From the NCBI RefSeq assembly GCF_963678975.1, contig NC_089280.1:17334780-17398779 (forward strand): a stretch of DNA of 64,000 nucleotides, written 5' to 3'. Below the pieces are notes generated by a model. That model searched no databases. It had not been told where the DNA came from and saw nothing but the letters and a program-made list of their open reading frames with translations. The position numbers and the translations under genes are program-made. Positions 32,300 to 44,999 of this stretch are shown in pieces. This DNA is from Dysidea avara (Eukaryota; Porifera; Demospongiae; Dictyoceratida; Dysideidae). The first letter of the stretch is position 1. Each line of letters opens with the position of its first letter.

Positions 32300-34230
32300 G
32301 AGTTACTCTAGCTACATGCATAAAGAAGACATGGTATTGAAATATTTTTTAAGGAACAGAGAGGCAAATAAACGCTGCCTCATGCAAATAATTGCAAGCC
32401 AGTCACAAGTTCTCAATCATAGCAGAAGCAATTTGTTTTAAGTAAACTGTCCATATAAATGCTTATACTATACTGATGTGGTGCGGTGGGAGAGTCCACA
32501 CAGTGACATTTATTTAACAGATTACTCCTGATTTGCAGAACTTATCAACTGATCATAACTCATATACAATATGTGCAATGCTTTGTCACAGTTAATGTTA
32601 CTAGTATAGTGGCCTGATGGTCACCACTGCATGCTTCATACTGGAATTTATTGGTCATATTCCATCAGTAGTGGACTAGTGTGATTAGTAACAAGTGTTA
32701 GCTGTTTTAGTAAGCCTGTACTTTTCATCCAACATCAACAAAAGTATCTTCACATTAATGACTTAATGACTAATTTAAAACCGTCTCAGTTGAGAAGTTT
32801 GTTTGTGGCAATTAAATTGTGGCTAATGGTTTTGTGTGTTTCATTTTCTCTGGTTGGCACAGCTTTAAGTAAATGGCCACAAACCATGAAACATATGATA
32901 GAACATCTGTGTGTGTGCACTCTTCTTTAGGACATGATGTGCTGTCCACAACTTCACCATGATAGTCTTATTGTGAAACTGCACATTGACTTGTGTTGAA
33001 ACCTCAGATGTGTATTAAATACAATTAATACACATAGCACCTAACTCAAGGCGCAGCACTGCAGCCATATGACAGCTTGAAAGTGCTAAACAGTTGAAAA
33101 CCATGAATGTCCCGTTGTGTTAGGCTGCAGCTTAGTCAATAGCAAAGCAGGTCTGTTATCAGTGTGGGTTGTCTTGTTTTGCAAAAATCCCCCATTCTGT
33201 AATTACAGTTCTAAGATATGTTGTTATTTATAACCAAAAATATGGTTAATGAGATCTAGACAAACTTAATACTGAGAATCATTATAAATTCATTGATTTA
33301 CTGTACTCTGAATGACCTTTCCATATGCACTACATCCTTTGTTGTGGTTGATCATTGTAAATCATCATTTGTTGAACTTATTAGCACATTAAGCATTATG
33401 TGTTTATGTATTTACTGTTGTAAGAGGGCTGACCATCAATTTGAAAACACCACATTCTCTATGCATAGCCTGTGAGTTACACTTTCATGTTATAGTAGCT
33501 GGCTATCATTTCCAACTATTAATGTTATTTCAACCATCCAAAAGAATTGTGTAATAATATACTACTGTTGACATGCACCAACCTTGCTCCATATGATACA
33601 CTTGTCTGGGCTCCATATCCTTCAAAACATCTGCCGATTAATAAAAAGTGCTGCACTGGTCTGCATTACGACCTGTACATGCCACTTTGATTGAACAATG
33701 AGTAACCATGAACGGAAACATAATCAAATAAGGACGTGTGTGTGTGTGTGCGCATGCGCACGTGTGTGTGTGTAGTTACTGAATAATTTGCTATCATCCT
33801 TCCAACAAAAAAGGAACTTCTTTTTCTATCTAATTTATAAATGAAAGATCACAATTAGTTTAAGGGTGTTCATGGTTATTGCGCTTTAACTAATCACACA
33901 ATGCACCACAGTATGGTACAAAAGTTATGTGTCTTGTATGTTCACAACTGCTTTTCAGACTTTCTTTAGCATTAATTCAATGTATTGCATTGCAAGGATT
34001 TTTCAAAAGGAGTTTCAAATTATAGCAGTAAATCTTGGGTCTTTGGGGGCAGCTGCTGACAGATTTATATCAAAATGTGGTATATTCAATTTCCATGATT
34101 CTATGGATAACAAAAAGGAACAAGAACATACATATTGTATAAAGAAGCAGCTACGTACATGTAAAATTTTAGATTTAAACAATATGCAAGCAACAATATA
34201 AGCTAGATCATGCACAGTATATAAGTATAT
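32300..34230. other. No gene seen
   Basis: AT-rich DNA with a short TG microsatellite at 33738-33773. Short open frames (for example 33929-34201) lack recognisable domains or conservation elsewhere in the window. Confidence 0.5.
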
Positions 34231-34240
34231 GACCTTAAAG

Positions 34241-34494
34241 CAAGAGTAAATAATAAAAGAGAGTGTCTATATATATATGGTTCATCAAAAATGAGAGCCA
34301 CAGGTCCACAGGCTTCCCTTGAATTTACAGGAAGGGTGTTAATATGCTTTGGCTTGCATAGACTAACTTTCAAAGGGCTACTCAAAGTCGCCACCTCCTG
34401 AAGTGTTAACTCACTCAATCAGCACTTAATCAAAAGCATGAATTTACTAGAAAGACTTGTGAAGTTAGACACTCTCTCTTATCATATACTCTTG
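34241..34494. mobile_element. CAAGAGT-ended MITE with near-perfect 7-bp target duplication
   Basis: Begins CAAGAGTAAATAATAAAAGA and ends with the inverted counterpart TCTTATCATATACTCTTG. The flanks are CTTAAAG (34234-34240) and CTTAAAA (34495-34501). Next to the ends lies GAGAGTGTCT, shared with the 47391 copy. Confidence 0.7.
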
Positions 34495-34795
34495 CTTAAA
34501 ATAATGTTACATTGTGAGCCCACATTATAACTCCCTTAACTTTGCATTGTGTTTTATGGGTGGTCATGAGGTATTTAGCTCCATGGTTCTTAGCACTGTG
34601 GTTTGCGTATATAGCACTGTGGCCACATGACTTGTTACTGAAACTATCATGGAGGTGTTCTAGCTAAACATTGGTATTAGTGTTCATAAATTCTTCATTG
34701 CATCACTCACCCATGTAGGCTTACATCAACAATGATGGTACCCTATAATTTAAAATTATTACAATGCGTGTGAACTAGATTCACATTTTCTCATC

Positions 34796-34943
34796 AAGCT
34801 GTGAAAACCAGCCTTCAAAAACCCTGGATTAAATATTGCAAAATCAAAGGTGCATGGCTGCAATTAGCATCAACCCATGTTTTCTTCACCTTTGATTTCA
34901 CACCAAAGGTTTGGTTTTGAAGGCCGCACCTTTTTCACAGCTT
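34796..34943. repeat. Foldback MITE, AGCTGTGAAAA family
   Basis: AAGCTGTGAAAACCAGCCTTC at the left pairs with GAAGGCCGCACCTTTTTCAC plus AGCTT at the right. TGGCTGCAAT lies inside. Same family as 14915, 38180 and 38575. Confidence 0.7.
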
Positions 34944-34999
34944 GGATATATTTTTTTACTTCTTTTATACTACAAAGCTGGCCATACATCGGCTTTAGG

Positions 35000-37760
35000 A
35001 CTTGTATTTATTCACATTTTAGTCACAATATAACATCATGGGGGGGTAACTTTAACTGTTCTTTATTTAATAGCAATTATTACGTATACCTGATATGGAA
35101 ACAAATTAGATAATTTATGTAACTACCTCTGTGATTATTACAAGATTGGTTTTTATGAGACTTGTCCTTTGAGCAATAATATTAATAAAAAGTTACTAGA
35201 TATATTGCATTACACCATTTTAAAGTGATTTTCTTACCCTTTAATAGAGCATAGGATTTTTTTTGGAATTCCAGTACACATGGGCTCCAAAATTTCCATT
35301 GGTATAACCTAACTCTTGGTATAACTATTTGGTTAATAACTTTTAATTGTGTAACGTAGTAGGTATGGTAATGCTCAAATGTAACGTCATCTTGCGAGAG
35401 TGTGAGCAAGTAAAAACTCACTAATTAAAGGGCATGGCACCCGATTCACTCATGAGTATTCATCCCAAATGAAATACTCGCAAGCAAAACAAGTATCATA
35501 TCCTTTAATCGGTGAGTTGTTTTATCGTTTGCACTCTCACGAGATGATGTTACATTTGAGTAATACTGTAGATTTAAACTAAAACTTTGACATATAAGGT
35601 TGAAATTAAGGAAGTGAACAACTGATGGCTTTGGCTCAGTAACTAAAGGTTTGGGTGCCAAGTGTTCCAAATTTCAAGGTAATTGAGTAAAGGGTTTTTT
35701 CATTATAGCAATTTTTGCAAAGTGTGTGAAAAGTGAACCTATGAACGAAATTTTGACTGTGTATATCTTGGGAGTGACTAAAGCTAACTGGTAGGCAAAA
35801 ATGGTCAGTAGTGTCTATCATATATTCCCTACACACATACATGACGTGTAGCCACATATCTAATGATGGAATGTGTGGATACAATTCCAATAATATAATA
35901 ACACAAAAGCTTCCATCTCAACTAATACGTGATATTCACATGAAGAAAATAATAGAAATTTAACTGACTGCAGTTGGTCAGTTTTTGGAACATACTTGCA
36001 ATCATTTACTCTTAAACCAAAAATAGGATGATTTGAAAGTAGAAGCATGTATTGGTAGAAAATTGGACTTCCCACAATACATTCATCAATAATTCAATGT
36101 TCTTATAGTTTAGCAACATTAGCATCTACATCTGCAACTCTGGGCAATCAACATATTTGATTTTCTACCAGAAAACCAGAGCTGTATTTTAATGTACGCT
36201 TTATTAGAGTAGTTGCAGTATCTCATTGCATTATACTACTCAAGTTGATAAACTAACAGTACATGATGCTAAGATTGTCCAGTGTATTGAATTAAAGAGT
36301 AGAATATGCTTTATAAGTAAGTTACTTGCAGTAAAAGTCTTGATGTATTATCATTGGACACCAGTCCATAGACATGACAATTTTTATACTGAAAAAATCT
36401 CAATGAGCTGAAATATAATAATAGTATTCATTTGATAACCTAGCCTGTAACCTAAAATTCTTGGTATTAAGTTATTGGTGTCAACTAAGCATAATTCTTG
36501 CTATGGTTAATTTAGTCTATATTCTTGGTAGCAATTTGTGGTAACACAAATGAATACCATTGAGAATATCATGATGCAATTAAACTTTACATGTTCTTCA
36601 CTGTTGTATTCTTTGCAATGTGGACCTCATCTCATAAAACCTGAATTGCATCAGGTGTTGCAGTGTATATAGCTCTTTGGTATTGCAAATTAGTGAAGGT
36701 TAGCTGTAATAACCAATGGGTATTGTATTGGTGTGGCAAAGGTCTTTCTCAGAGACAGTCACACCACATCAATATCTACATAGATCAGCTCAATTTTTAC
36801 ACTTGATGATGGTGCAACACCATACAAAGTTATGCTAAATTGTAGTTCATACAGACTGCTTTGTAAAAGCCCTTGTCTTTGGGTTATGTCCAGGATTGTA
36901 TATATGCCGGAGTTAGAACACATGTACACTGAACACTGTATGAGATTAAGGTGAAGCCCATTATACAGTACATCATATCCCATGATAACAATACAAAACA
37001 AAAAGGCTTCTAAAGTGAAAATGGTTAATAATAACTTCCTTTACAATATAGCAAGTGCTACAAGGCACAACATATGGGCTACTGGGCTCCTTATGGGCTA
37101 CTGGGCTCCTACTATATAGATAATTCTACAACATGGCAGATTGCAATGAATATAATGTGTTTCCCACAAGTTAGCATGTTGAAAGTCAGGACATGGTATG
37201 CATTAAAAAGTTGATGTTGTATTCATCTTTTAGAATTCTTGGTATCAGGTCATTTGTGTCCATTAGATGTCATGGTACTTCCTGGTAGTTGTTTAGCCCA
37301 CTACTGTCTATCCCAGTCATATTCTTGGTAAAATAATTTGTGGCAATAATAAAAATGAATAACCTAGTTTATGTTGACAGAAGGTGGTGCCATAGCAGGG
37401 TACTGGCTTATGTCACAGATAAAAATGTACTTCCAAGGTCTCATCTACTTGATGATGAGACCAGTATCTTCTAGGATCTACTTCCAAGGTCTCTGCATCT
37501 GTATAGCTGACTAGCATTTGTGGGTTTCACCAGTGAGTGTGGTGCTTGGCTAGTACCTGGGGTGTTGAGCTAGACCTTGACCTCGACTAGGGTATATTTT
37601 TCCTTACCTTTCGGGAAGTAACTTGTACAGGTTTGTGCCTTTTAGGCTCATATGGCAGCACATGCCTAAACTTTATGGTGCTGTGAGATCAAGCCACTAG
37701 TGGTCTCTGGGACTTTTGTATGCCACAATGGAGTTTACTAATTAAGTTGGTCACATCCCG
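35000..37760. other. No gene seen
   Basis: AT-rich sequence with a small tandem duplication (GGGCTACTGGGCTCCT-type) at 37072-37108. Open frames here show no conserved motif and no splice-consistent partners. Confidence 0.5.
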
Positions 37761-37766
37761 TTAATA

Positions 37767-37946
37767 CTGTATGCCTAAATATTTCGAGGGGGAAATTTTT
37801 CGCTGAATTCACAGTTTTGGAGGTTACCACCTTACCCTTGAAATATTTAAACCTCCTTACATTTTGGGATTGTTTGCAAATACACGAAAAATTTAAATTA
37901 GACAACATTGCTCAACCTCAAAAAATTTGCCCCTCAAAATATACAG
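37767..37946. mobile_element. 180-bp mariner-like MITE with TA duplication and empty-site paralog
   Basis: TIRs CTGTAT..AATATTTCGAGGGG and, inverted, CTGTATATTTTGAGGGG are flanked by TA. The surrounding sequence occurs inverted and without the element at about 42920-43000, where GGGTGACAAGTAATCA-type and CATCCCGTTAAT words join directly, giving a related empty site. Confidence 0.8.
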
Positions 37947-38179
37947 TAATGGACTAGTGGGTGACAAGTAATCAGTAATGCAATCACAAAGTGGGCAACT
38001 GTACAATTAGTAAACTTTCTAACAAACACCACAAACAAGTAAGACATGCCATTTGGTTAGTATGTAACTACACCCACTTGATTAGAATTTCAAGGAAACT
38101 ATCAAATAACATGCTCCATAATTACACATTTAACGAGGTGACAACATGATACACATTGACTAAATGGTGGAATTTAAAA

Positions 38180-38290
38180 TTTATCAGCATTAACATCATT
38201 GCAGCCATTTCTTGGCCACCACCTTTGATTTTGCAACTTTTTCACCAGGCTTTTCAAGGCCGCACCATTTTTTCATAGCTTGGCTGATTT
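38180..38290. repeat. MITE arm, GCAGCCATTTC / AGCTTGG family
   Basis: Contains AACATCATTGCAGCCATTTC then CACCTTTGATTTTGCAAC, TTCAAGGCCGCACC and ATAGCTTGGCTG. A second direct copy lies at 38575-38690. Confidence 0.75.
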
Positions 38291-38574
38291 TGTGTGGTAT
38301 ACTTATAGTGTAACGTCTTCTCATTATTGATCATGGTTTCAATGATAAAATTTGTTGTTTGGATATTTTATGACTTGTCTCAAGAGATGGCCAGGAGAGT
38401 TGAGACTGACTTTATAAATCTATCAAAACTGCACAATGTAGTACGTTTTCTATAATGGTCTTTATTGTAGCTACAACCATGCAATGCATATTTTTGTTTT
38501 GTTTCATGGCTTATGTCAGCAATCCCTATTCCCTTTTGAAATTTTAACAATGCACACAGCCATTATTAAAAATT

Positions 38575-38690
38575 TTTAGCATTAACATCATTGCAGCCAT
38601 TTTTTAGCCACCACCTTTGATTTCACAACTTTTTTCGCCCAGGCTTTGTAAGGCCGCACCATTTTTTCACAGCTTGGCTGTTTTTGTGTG
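38575..38690. repeat. Second MITE arm of the same family
   Basis: Nearly identical in order to 38180-38290: TAACATCATTGCAGCCATTT, CACCTTTGATTTCACAAC, GTAAGGCCGCACC, CAGCTTGGCTG. The spacing of about 395 bp between copies suggests a tandem duplication. Confidence 0.75.
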
Positions 38691-38944
38691 GATTTCACTT
38701 CTTTTTGTATTTTATAAGGCCCGAAGGCCAGCCTATGGCTGACTTTGAGGTTTGTTTTTACTCACATTTCTATGCAGACACGATGATGATTATTGAAGAC
38801 AGACTTTTTTCATTGCATGATTTAATTCAATATTTGATAATATTATTATAATACTCTAATAGAGTGCACATTTTTTTTGAGGACTTCTAATAGAACATAC
38901 ATAGAATGTTCTAGAACAATCTAGTACTTCTATTGGTAGATCTA

Positions 38945-39020
38945 GCAGTGGTTCAGTGGTTAAGGATGCAAGTGTTAGGTATAAAGATTCCTGGTTTGAA
39001 CTCTGGTAAGTTTTTTCGAC
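38945..39020 (+). repeat. tRNA-derived SINE-like sequence
   Basis: TGGTTCAGTGGTTAAGGATG fits an A-box region and CTGGTTTGAACTCTGG a B-box region about 35 bp later. Not a complete tRNA. Confidence 0.5.
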
Positions 39021-40004
39021 ATTTTTGTATGCCTTTTTTTACTCCGTGGTGACTGCTCTATTAGAGTATCTCAACCCTGCGATTTTACATTTGTTTGGTT
39101 TTTGCTTTATCACTTTGTCACTGTAACTCTATTGCTATTCAAACTATCAAAAGGCACTGCTACAATGATCAGCCTATCTACACACCAATTTTAAAGTTAT
39201 TCCTATACTTGGGGTTACCCCATAGCCATGACAGAAGTTTGATTTTTTTACGTGAATAAATGCTCATAACTCCTTGGATATTGCTCAGATTCACAGCAAA
39301 CTTGGTACGTGAATCCACCATTACACACTCTTCGTTTGTGCCAAAGATCAAGGCAACCAAGTTACACGTTTGTGTTTTATAGCAATTTTTGCAAACTGCA
39401 AAAATAAATTGAAACCCCCGTAGCCCCCGTACGGCATAAGAAGAAAATGAAGAAATTAAAATGAAACTTTGAATGTCCATAACTCACAAATGGCTGTTGC
39501 AAATTTAATCAAACTTGCTGTGTGGCCTACCCTACCTGGGGAACAGCTATACTGCAAACATAGTGTGCTTTGGAGATGGGGCCATGGAGCTATATATGCA
39601 TGCATGAAAAAACTGTTTTCTTTCTTCCTATCAATATACTCACAGTGTGGTGCGCCGGCTTTCTTGGTTGCACGACATACTATTGTGTGTCTTAACACGG
39701 TGTGATGCACCGGCTTTCTTGGCCGCACGACACACTACTATGTGTCTTGATATGTGAGAGCCTTGGTCATGATCACATGCAAACACAAAGACTGGCTCAA
39801 AAGATGAAACCAGTTTGGGCATTGCAAGAGTGAAAGTATAAGGATTAAGTACTACACAAGGCATTGTATCATCAGTCTACAATCAGCTGTTTTTCCAAGC
39901 TATCAATGGGTAGTCACTACCAATATATAGTCTAGTAGAACCATCTGTGACCGGGAGCAAAAGTTTTGATTGATAAAAATATAGTCGAATGTCTGCCTTC
40001 TACA

Positions 40005-40390
40005 CTTTGCTATTCATTTTATCTTCAATTAAATGGTTGTTTTCTTCTTCATGGAAACCATGCCAAGGCGTTAATTTTCCCTATCAACACTTTCCATAAA
40101 TGAACATATTTAGATGCCACAAAACTATTTGAGGCGCTTAATGGACTGTAGCAGTTAAGCTGCACTTTTAAATAATTGCCACATCCCCATCAACGATCAG
40201 AATGTGCCAGACAATGATTTAGCTCCATAGGAACAAGGCATTGTGCCACGCCCATTAGCTTGATCTACTGCATAACTGAGTGGTGAGATTGAGATACTCT
40301 AATACAGCAGTCACAGCCACACGTGTATTTCATTTTGATGCTCAAACAAAAGTTAACAAACTAGTAATGCCAAGTAGGGATTTTCCCACA
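40005..40390 (+). repeat. Duplicate of the copy 1 intron segment (1-240)
   Basis: Collinear with the first bases of the window over several blocks. It shows that copy 3 carries the intron upstream of exon C. Exon C itself is missing before exon D at 40560. Confidence 0.75.
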
Positions 40391-40559
40391 TTGCTACAAT
40401 GCCAAGTAGCTAGGCATCTTTCCTCATAGCTACCATCATCTCTTGTTTCACTACTTTTTGTCACTGGAATCCTACTTCATTTTTAAATTAATAATTTTTA
40501 TTGCACTAGTTACAACATACTTTGGCATTGACAAAATAATGGTTATGACATGCCAATGT

Positions 40560-41242
40560 AGGGATTTTCCTGAAGACAAAGAAAAAGGCAACAGTGATAA
40601 TAGCTATGAAGATGATGAAACTTCTCTACAACAATCAATGGAGTGTGGCTCTGTGATAGATGTTACAGAAGATGATTCTAGTGAGCAATATGTTGAACAA
40701 GAATAATATGAGGATAAGAATAATATGACCAGCACAAGTAACACAGGTAAAAATTTATGTACTAGTATTCTCAATGTTAGTTGACATGCTTTTTGCAATG
40801 TCATACAAGTTGTACCATTCAGTACCTTATGTTATTGTTAATATGTCTCCTTGTTACCACTGATGGTAGTCAGCCGTCGCTTTCTGCAAATCCATTATTA
40901 ACTTCTCATCTCTGCTGTACACAATTGGCTGCATTACAAGCTCAGTCCATTCAACTGGCTCTGCTACAAACATTTATACATCCTATATGGCTGCCACCAT
41001 TTGTCTGGCCCAATCTAAACAGTTTATATTCCACTGTTACTGGAAATCAAGTGAATGGAACTAATAGTTTATATGAAAAACAACACTTACAGTTATTGAA
41101 TGGAGTCAATGGACATGTAAGGAAAGAAGTTGGGTCAGAAAGTTACTGTTCAGCTGTTAAATGTAGTGTTGTGAAAACTACAGGAAATGTTGACAAGAGG
41201 AAACAATCCTGTGTATTACCCAAGTCAAAGGCAACTTTTTGA
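40560..41242 (+). pseudogene. Copy 3 of the bHLHZip family: exons D and E only
   Basis: Exon D starts after a CCAATGTAG acceptor and reads DFPEDKEKGNSDNSYEDDE in the phase used by the other copies, but ends at an in-frame TAA at 40704 (..SSEQYVEQE) before the normal donor. About 170 bp later, a region ending at a TGA at 41240 encodes exon E (LAALQAQSIQLALLQTF, then PIWLPPFVWPNLNSLY) with DNA almost identical to copy 1. No exon 1, A, B or C is visible between 32 and 40.5 kb on this strand. A protein lacking bHLHZip and split by a stop is unlikely to act as a factor, so I call it a pseudogene. Exon E's open frame is probably a recent duplication or conversion product. Confidence 0.65.
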
Positions 41243-41719
41243 TAATCTTGTAAAGGTTTATATTTATGTAGAACACTTTATATATATTATTTTGATTACC
41301 AATTGCTTTTTACTAGATGAGTATATTATTGATTACTTTATGCAGCAGGTAATGGCTACAGCATCATAAGAAATAAGACTATGAGTAGTGATATGAAGGA
41401 CCCCACAATGGCAAAATAAATCAAGTATCCCATTAAAATGAGGATTTCTGAAATGGAAGCATGTATTAAAATTTCAGCCTAGGTAAACTTTCATGAAATT
41501 GTGTCAAATATAGCTACATGAAAGACACAGTGCTACTTAAGATTATACTATCGTCTCAGAGTAAGTTGCTAAGGGATAAATACTATTTTGAACTCAATAT
41601 CCTGGACGTAGTTTGTTAGTATCTGTTTCACATCTTCCTGACATTGAGTTGCTTTGCCAATTTTGATTATATACCCTAACGGGTAGATTATTAACTTAGT
41701 GATAGTTTTATTGATTCCT

Positions 41720-42035
41720 TAGGGGCCTATCAATGCATTGCCCCACCACCACCCCTCAGGCATATATGGGGCTATAGTGGGGATTTGACACAGCCGAATG
41801 GCAAATGCCCCATAGTAGGGCATACCTATTTTGTCAAATCCCCACCAGTTGAAACACAGGGATTTGAGATTTGGCATAGCATAGAAAGTTACAACAAACA
41901 AACAAAAATACTCGGGCACTTAATGAACAATCGTCAAATGCCTCATAGTGGGGAAACAGTTTCGTATCAATTCTCCCTGTAAAGCCCCACTTACGTCCGA
42001 GGGGGTAACACATCAATAGGTGGCCTACAAAGAAG
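41720..42035. mobile_element. Short TIR element
   Basis: GGGGCCTATCAATGCATTG at the left and CATCAATAGGTGGCCTA at the right are imperfect inverted repeats. TTTGACACAG.. and ..TGTGTTT-type words and repeated CCCCA tracts inside give extra internal symmetry. No clear target duplication. Confidence 0.5.
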
Positions 42036-42485
42036 GCTACCAAAAGCCTGTATAGTGTAGTTAACACATTTTCTTCAAATTATTTATAGTTGTCAGAACT
42101 GTTGCATACATGTGGGCTGTTGTGCTTGTCAGTTTGTATTATGTTTACTCCATGATCTAGATTAGCTTATAATTACCATGTATCTACTAGTTCCATTGGC
42201 CTTGGTAGATATGGGAGTAGAATGTTGAGTACCACAAGAAGCAGGTCATTTCCCCAACAGAGTCGCTACAATATTCATTAGAGTGGTGTAATTGATATGA
42301 GGAATTGTGGTCAGTTATAGACTAGATGTGCTCACCACCATATTTGTACATGTTATGTGACTATTTCCTCCAACTTTTTCGTAAACAGTGATCATTATTA
42401 ATATGGATTTGAAGTCTAGTGTTTCGGGGTAATACAGATGTCCAAACAAGTCACATGTTGTTTGTGTCATGTTTTAGTAGTGTAG

Positions 42486-42674
<189 letters not shown>

Positions 42675-43205
42675 TATACATACCTGTATTTCTATCATGT
42701 TATTGCTGTTCTAACATTTCTCTTATAAACTTATAAAAGCTAATAACTATTTTGTACTAACTATAAAGTACAGTATGATACTAAACATGCTCTGAGTCCT
42801 TCTGCTTCTGAAAAGCTGGCTGGGTCTTTTTCATAACACCCCCTTAGGCACCTCTTGGCACTAGTATATTCTCACATTGTGTAATAATCACAGCTCTGTA
42901 TCCTGCATAGTAAGTGGGTTATATTCAGTCGCCCACTTTGTATTTGTATTAGTGATTACTTGTCACCCACCAGTTCATTATTAACGGGATGTAACCAACT
43001 CAATTAACAAATTCCAGGGTGGCATGTTCACATCCATGGCGACTCAGATGTTATCTGGTTATACTTAATGTGATCTACACACATAGACAACAGCCCACCA
43101 TTGACATACTACTAGTGGAAAAACTGTTTATATAAAATAATAATTAACAAGCACACAGCTTGAAGAACAGAGAATTTTTTAGTTTTGTGAACATTGTCCA
43201 TTTGT

Positions 43206-43227
43206 TAGTAGTAGTAGTAGTAGTAGT
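43206..43227. repeat. (TAG)n microsatellite
   Basis: Seven TAG units. Confidence 0.9.
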
Positions 43228-43595
43228 GACAAGCCAACTGGTTGTTTTGGAGACCTCTAGCTACTAACTACAGTGAGTTGCCAGTGGCTTATACATATTG
43301 GAGGTACTGTATGTAAGGGCTGAAATTGTACCCCCGCATGACCATGGTGTGTGACTCTGACACTGAGTTTTCCTCTTTGGGTACATTAATGTTCTTGCTA
43401 CAATTCTAGCAAAGTTACATATCATATACATATACATGGCTCCCATAGCTATACATATGATACCATCAAGAGTAGCTTTGTGTACAGGCAGTGACTATTA
43501 TACAAATGAAAAAAGTTATATACATGATTCTAGCAATGTGACACACTGTGGTATACAGCCACTACAGCAATTTGGATGTGACCCCACCAGTTCTA

Positions 43596-43787
43596 TACCG
43601 GTAAACGACGAAAGTTTGGAGTGACTAAAGTTTGGCGAATTTGGCAAATCGAGGAAATTCGTCAAACTTTATTTGCCAATCAGCTATTCAGTACATAGTT
43701 CCATATTAGCTGTGCGTGAATTTGCCAAACTTTTGTCCGCCAACCTGCTTCGCATGCTGATTTGCCAAACTTTCGTCATTTATGGTA
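43596..43787. mobile_element. 192-bp MITE with TIRs and TA duplication
   Basis: TACCGGTAAACGACGAAAGT at the left mirrors ACTTTCGTCATTTATGGTA at the right, with TA on both flanks. Internal GTTTGGCAAAT repeats in both orientations add symmetry. Mariner-like by target site. Confidence 0.75.
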
Positions 43788-43840
43788 TATATATATACAC
43801 ACGACCAGCTGCATTATAGGTTACACTACACCTCTTGGAG

Positions 43841-43979
<139 letters not shown>

Positions 43980-44104
43980 CATTAATGTGCATATGGTCAC
44001 ACACAGTCACAAATTATCAGGCGTTTGGCCTCATGAAACCCCACCCAGCAGGCATAGTTTGTTTCTCACTGTATTGATGAACTATATATGACTTACTAAA
44101 ACTA

Positions 44105-44195
44105 GGGACACTGTGGGTGCTAGCTTGATGACAAAGTGGTAGGGAAGTCTTAACCTTCCTGGTAATCAAAAGTTTCCAGGTTCGATGCCAGCCCA
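44105..44195 (+). repeat. tRNA-derived SINE-like sequence
   Basis: GACAAAGTGGTAGGGAAGTC resembles an A-box region and CCAGGTTCGATGCCAG a B box. The acceptor stem is not formed. The following sequence near 44225-44330 may be its body. Confidence 0.45.
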
Positions 44196-44519
44196 GGATT
44201 AAAGCTAGCTAATTTTCTTTCATTTGCATTTGAAATTGGGTCGGGACATCTGAAGAACAAGTGCGTGAAGCTACTGCCCAGGATGGGACTCACTGCCACT
44301 GTTGTTTCCTTGTCCAGAGTGTCAAGTTACCTCAGTTTTGATCAAATTAACTCTACTGGTTATAAAGGGCTGTTGATTAGTGCTGACCAGTGTTGATGAG
44401 CCTTTATCCTTTCCAGAACAGCAGGTGTTAGCTAGCATGAATGTATCATACAGTTAGACACTTATTAATAGCTACTTAAGAACTCATGCAGGCACCACCA
44501 AAATAATAATAAAACTAGT

Positions 44520-44762
44520 TTATTTTTGCAGGCAGCCAAATCGGGCTACAAGAAGAACTCCACTTGGTACTCGCTCCCAAATATCATGAACTACAAAATT
44601 AGCTGACTGGTTTTTCAAAGAATCGCCACTGAACTGTGGCATGGTTTCGTTGCCCACGCCCGAAATTATGAGGTCACGTCCACATGCCAATGCTACAGCA
44701 GCAGCTGTGTATCTGTAGGCTGTGGCTCGAGGCTGTGGTGAGTCTACATTAGGATCGTCGTC
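44520..44762 (-). CDS. Possible terminal exon of an unidentified minus-strand gene
   Basis: On the minus strand an open frame without an early ATG runs from a TGA at 44763-44765 to a TAA at 44520-44522 (80 codons). It reads smoothly (AYRYTAAAVALACGRDLI, then ISGVGNETMPQFSG, NFVVHDIWERVPSGVLLVA) with a composition unlike the repeats around it. A TCACCACAG acceptor-like site falls near 44733, which would make it a terminal exon, and an AATAAA overlaps the stop. I do not recognise the protein. It lies 90 bp from exon 1 of copy 4 in the opposite direction, so either the genes are divergent from one promoter or this gene's earlier exons lie antisense in copy 4's intron. Confidence 0.3.
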   Translation of the reverse strand, partial: DDDPNVDSPQPRATAYRYTAAAVALACGRDLIISGVGNETMPQFSGDSLKNQSANFVVHDIWERVPSGVLLVARFGCLQK

Positions 44763-44851
44763 TCAATCACTTCGATAATTCTATCAGAAGTTGCACTATC
44801 AACGGAATTTTAATAATTAGCTATTAGCCGAAGTGAACTGATAAACTAGAC

Positions 44852-44966
44852 ATGAGCAATAGTCGAGGCCTCGGTCGAGGCAGTAGATCTAGAGATGAAG
44901 GCAATTTGTTACTTATTGTTGAAGCTGCAAACATCTTGGAAGGAAGGAGAAGCTCCAATGTATCTG
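44852..44966 (+). CDS. Copy 4 of the Mad/Mxd-like bHLHZip gene: exon 1 with SID-like helix
   Basis: This ATG-initiated exon encodes 38 residues and ends in phase 1 at a GTAAGA donor. After a Ser/Arg/Gly-rich start comes NLLLIVEAANILEGRR, which matches the Sin3-interaction domain of Mad/Mxd/Mnt proteins, whose pattern is LLxAAxxLExR. In those proteins the helix recruits the Sin3-HDAC corepressor (family knowledge). Joined to 48938-49208, 49262-49373, 50238-50335 and 59655-59872 it gives 271 residues plus a split codon, in the order SID, acidic linker, basic region (about 118-131), HLH (about 131-172), zipper (167-199), acidic tail. The stop and exon E are outside the window. A nuclear transcriptional repressor that pairs with a Max-like partner is the likely role (inference). 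Myc itself is less likely because Myc has no SID. Confidence 0.75.
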
Positions 44967-44999
44967 GTAAGATAACTTTGAAGCTGTTAATACTGAAGA

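Noticed and set aside
40560..41242. Copy 3 as a functional gene
   Set aside because: Exons 1, A, B and C are missing upstream, and exon D has an in-frame stop before its normal donor.
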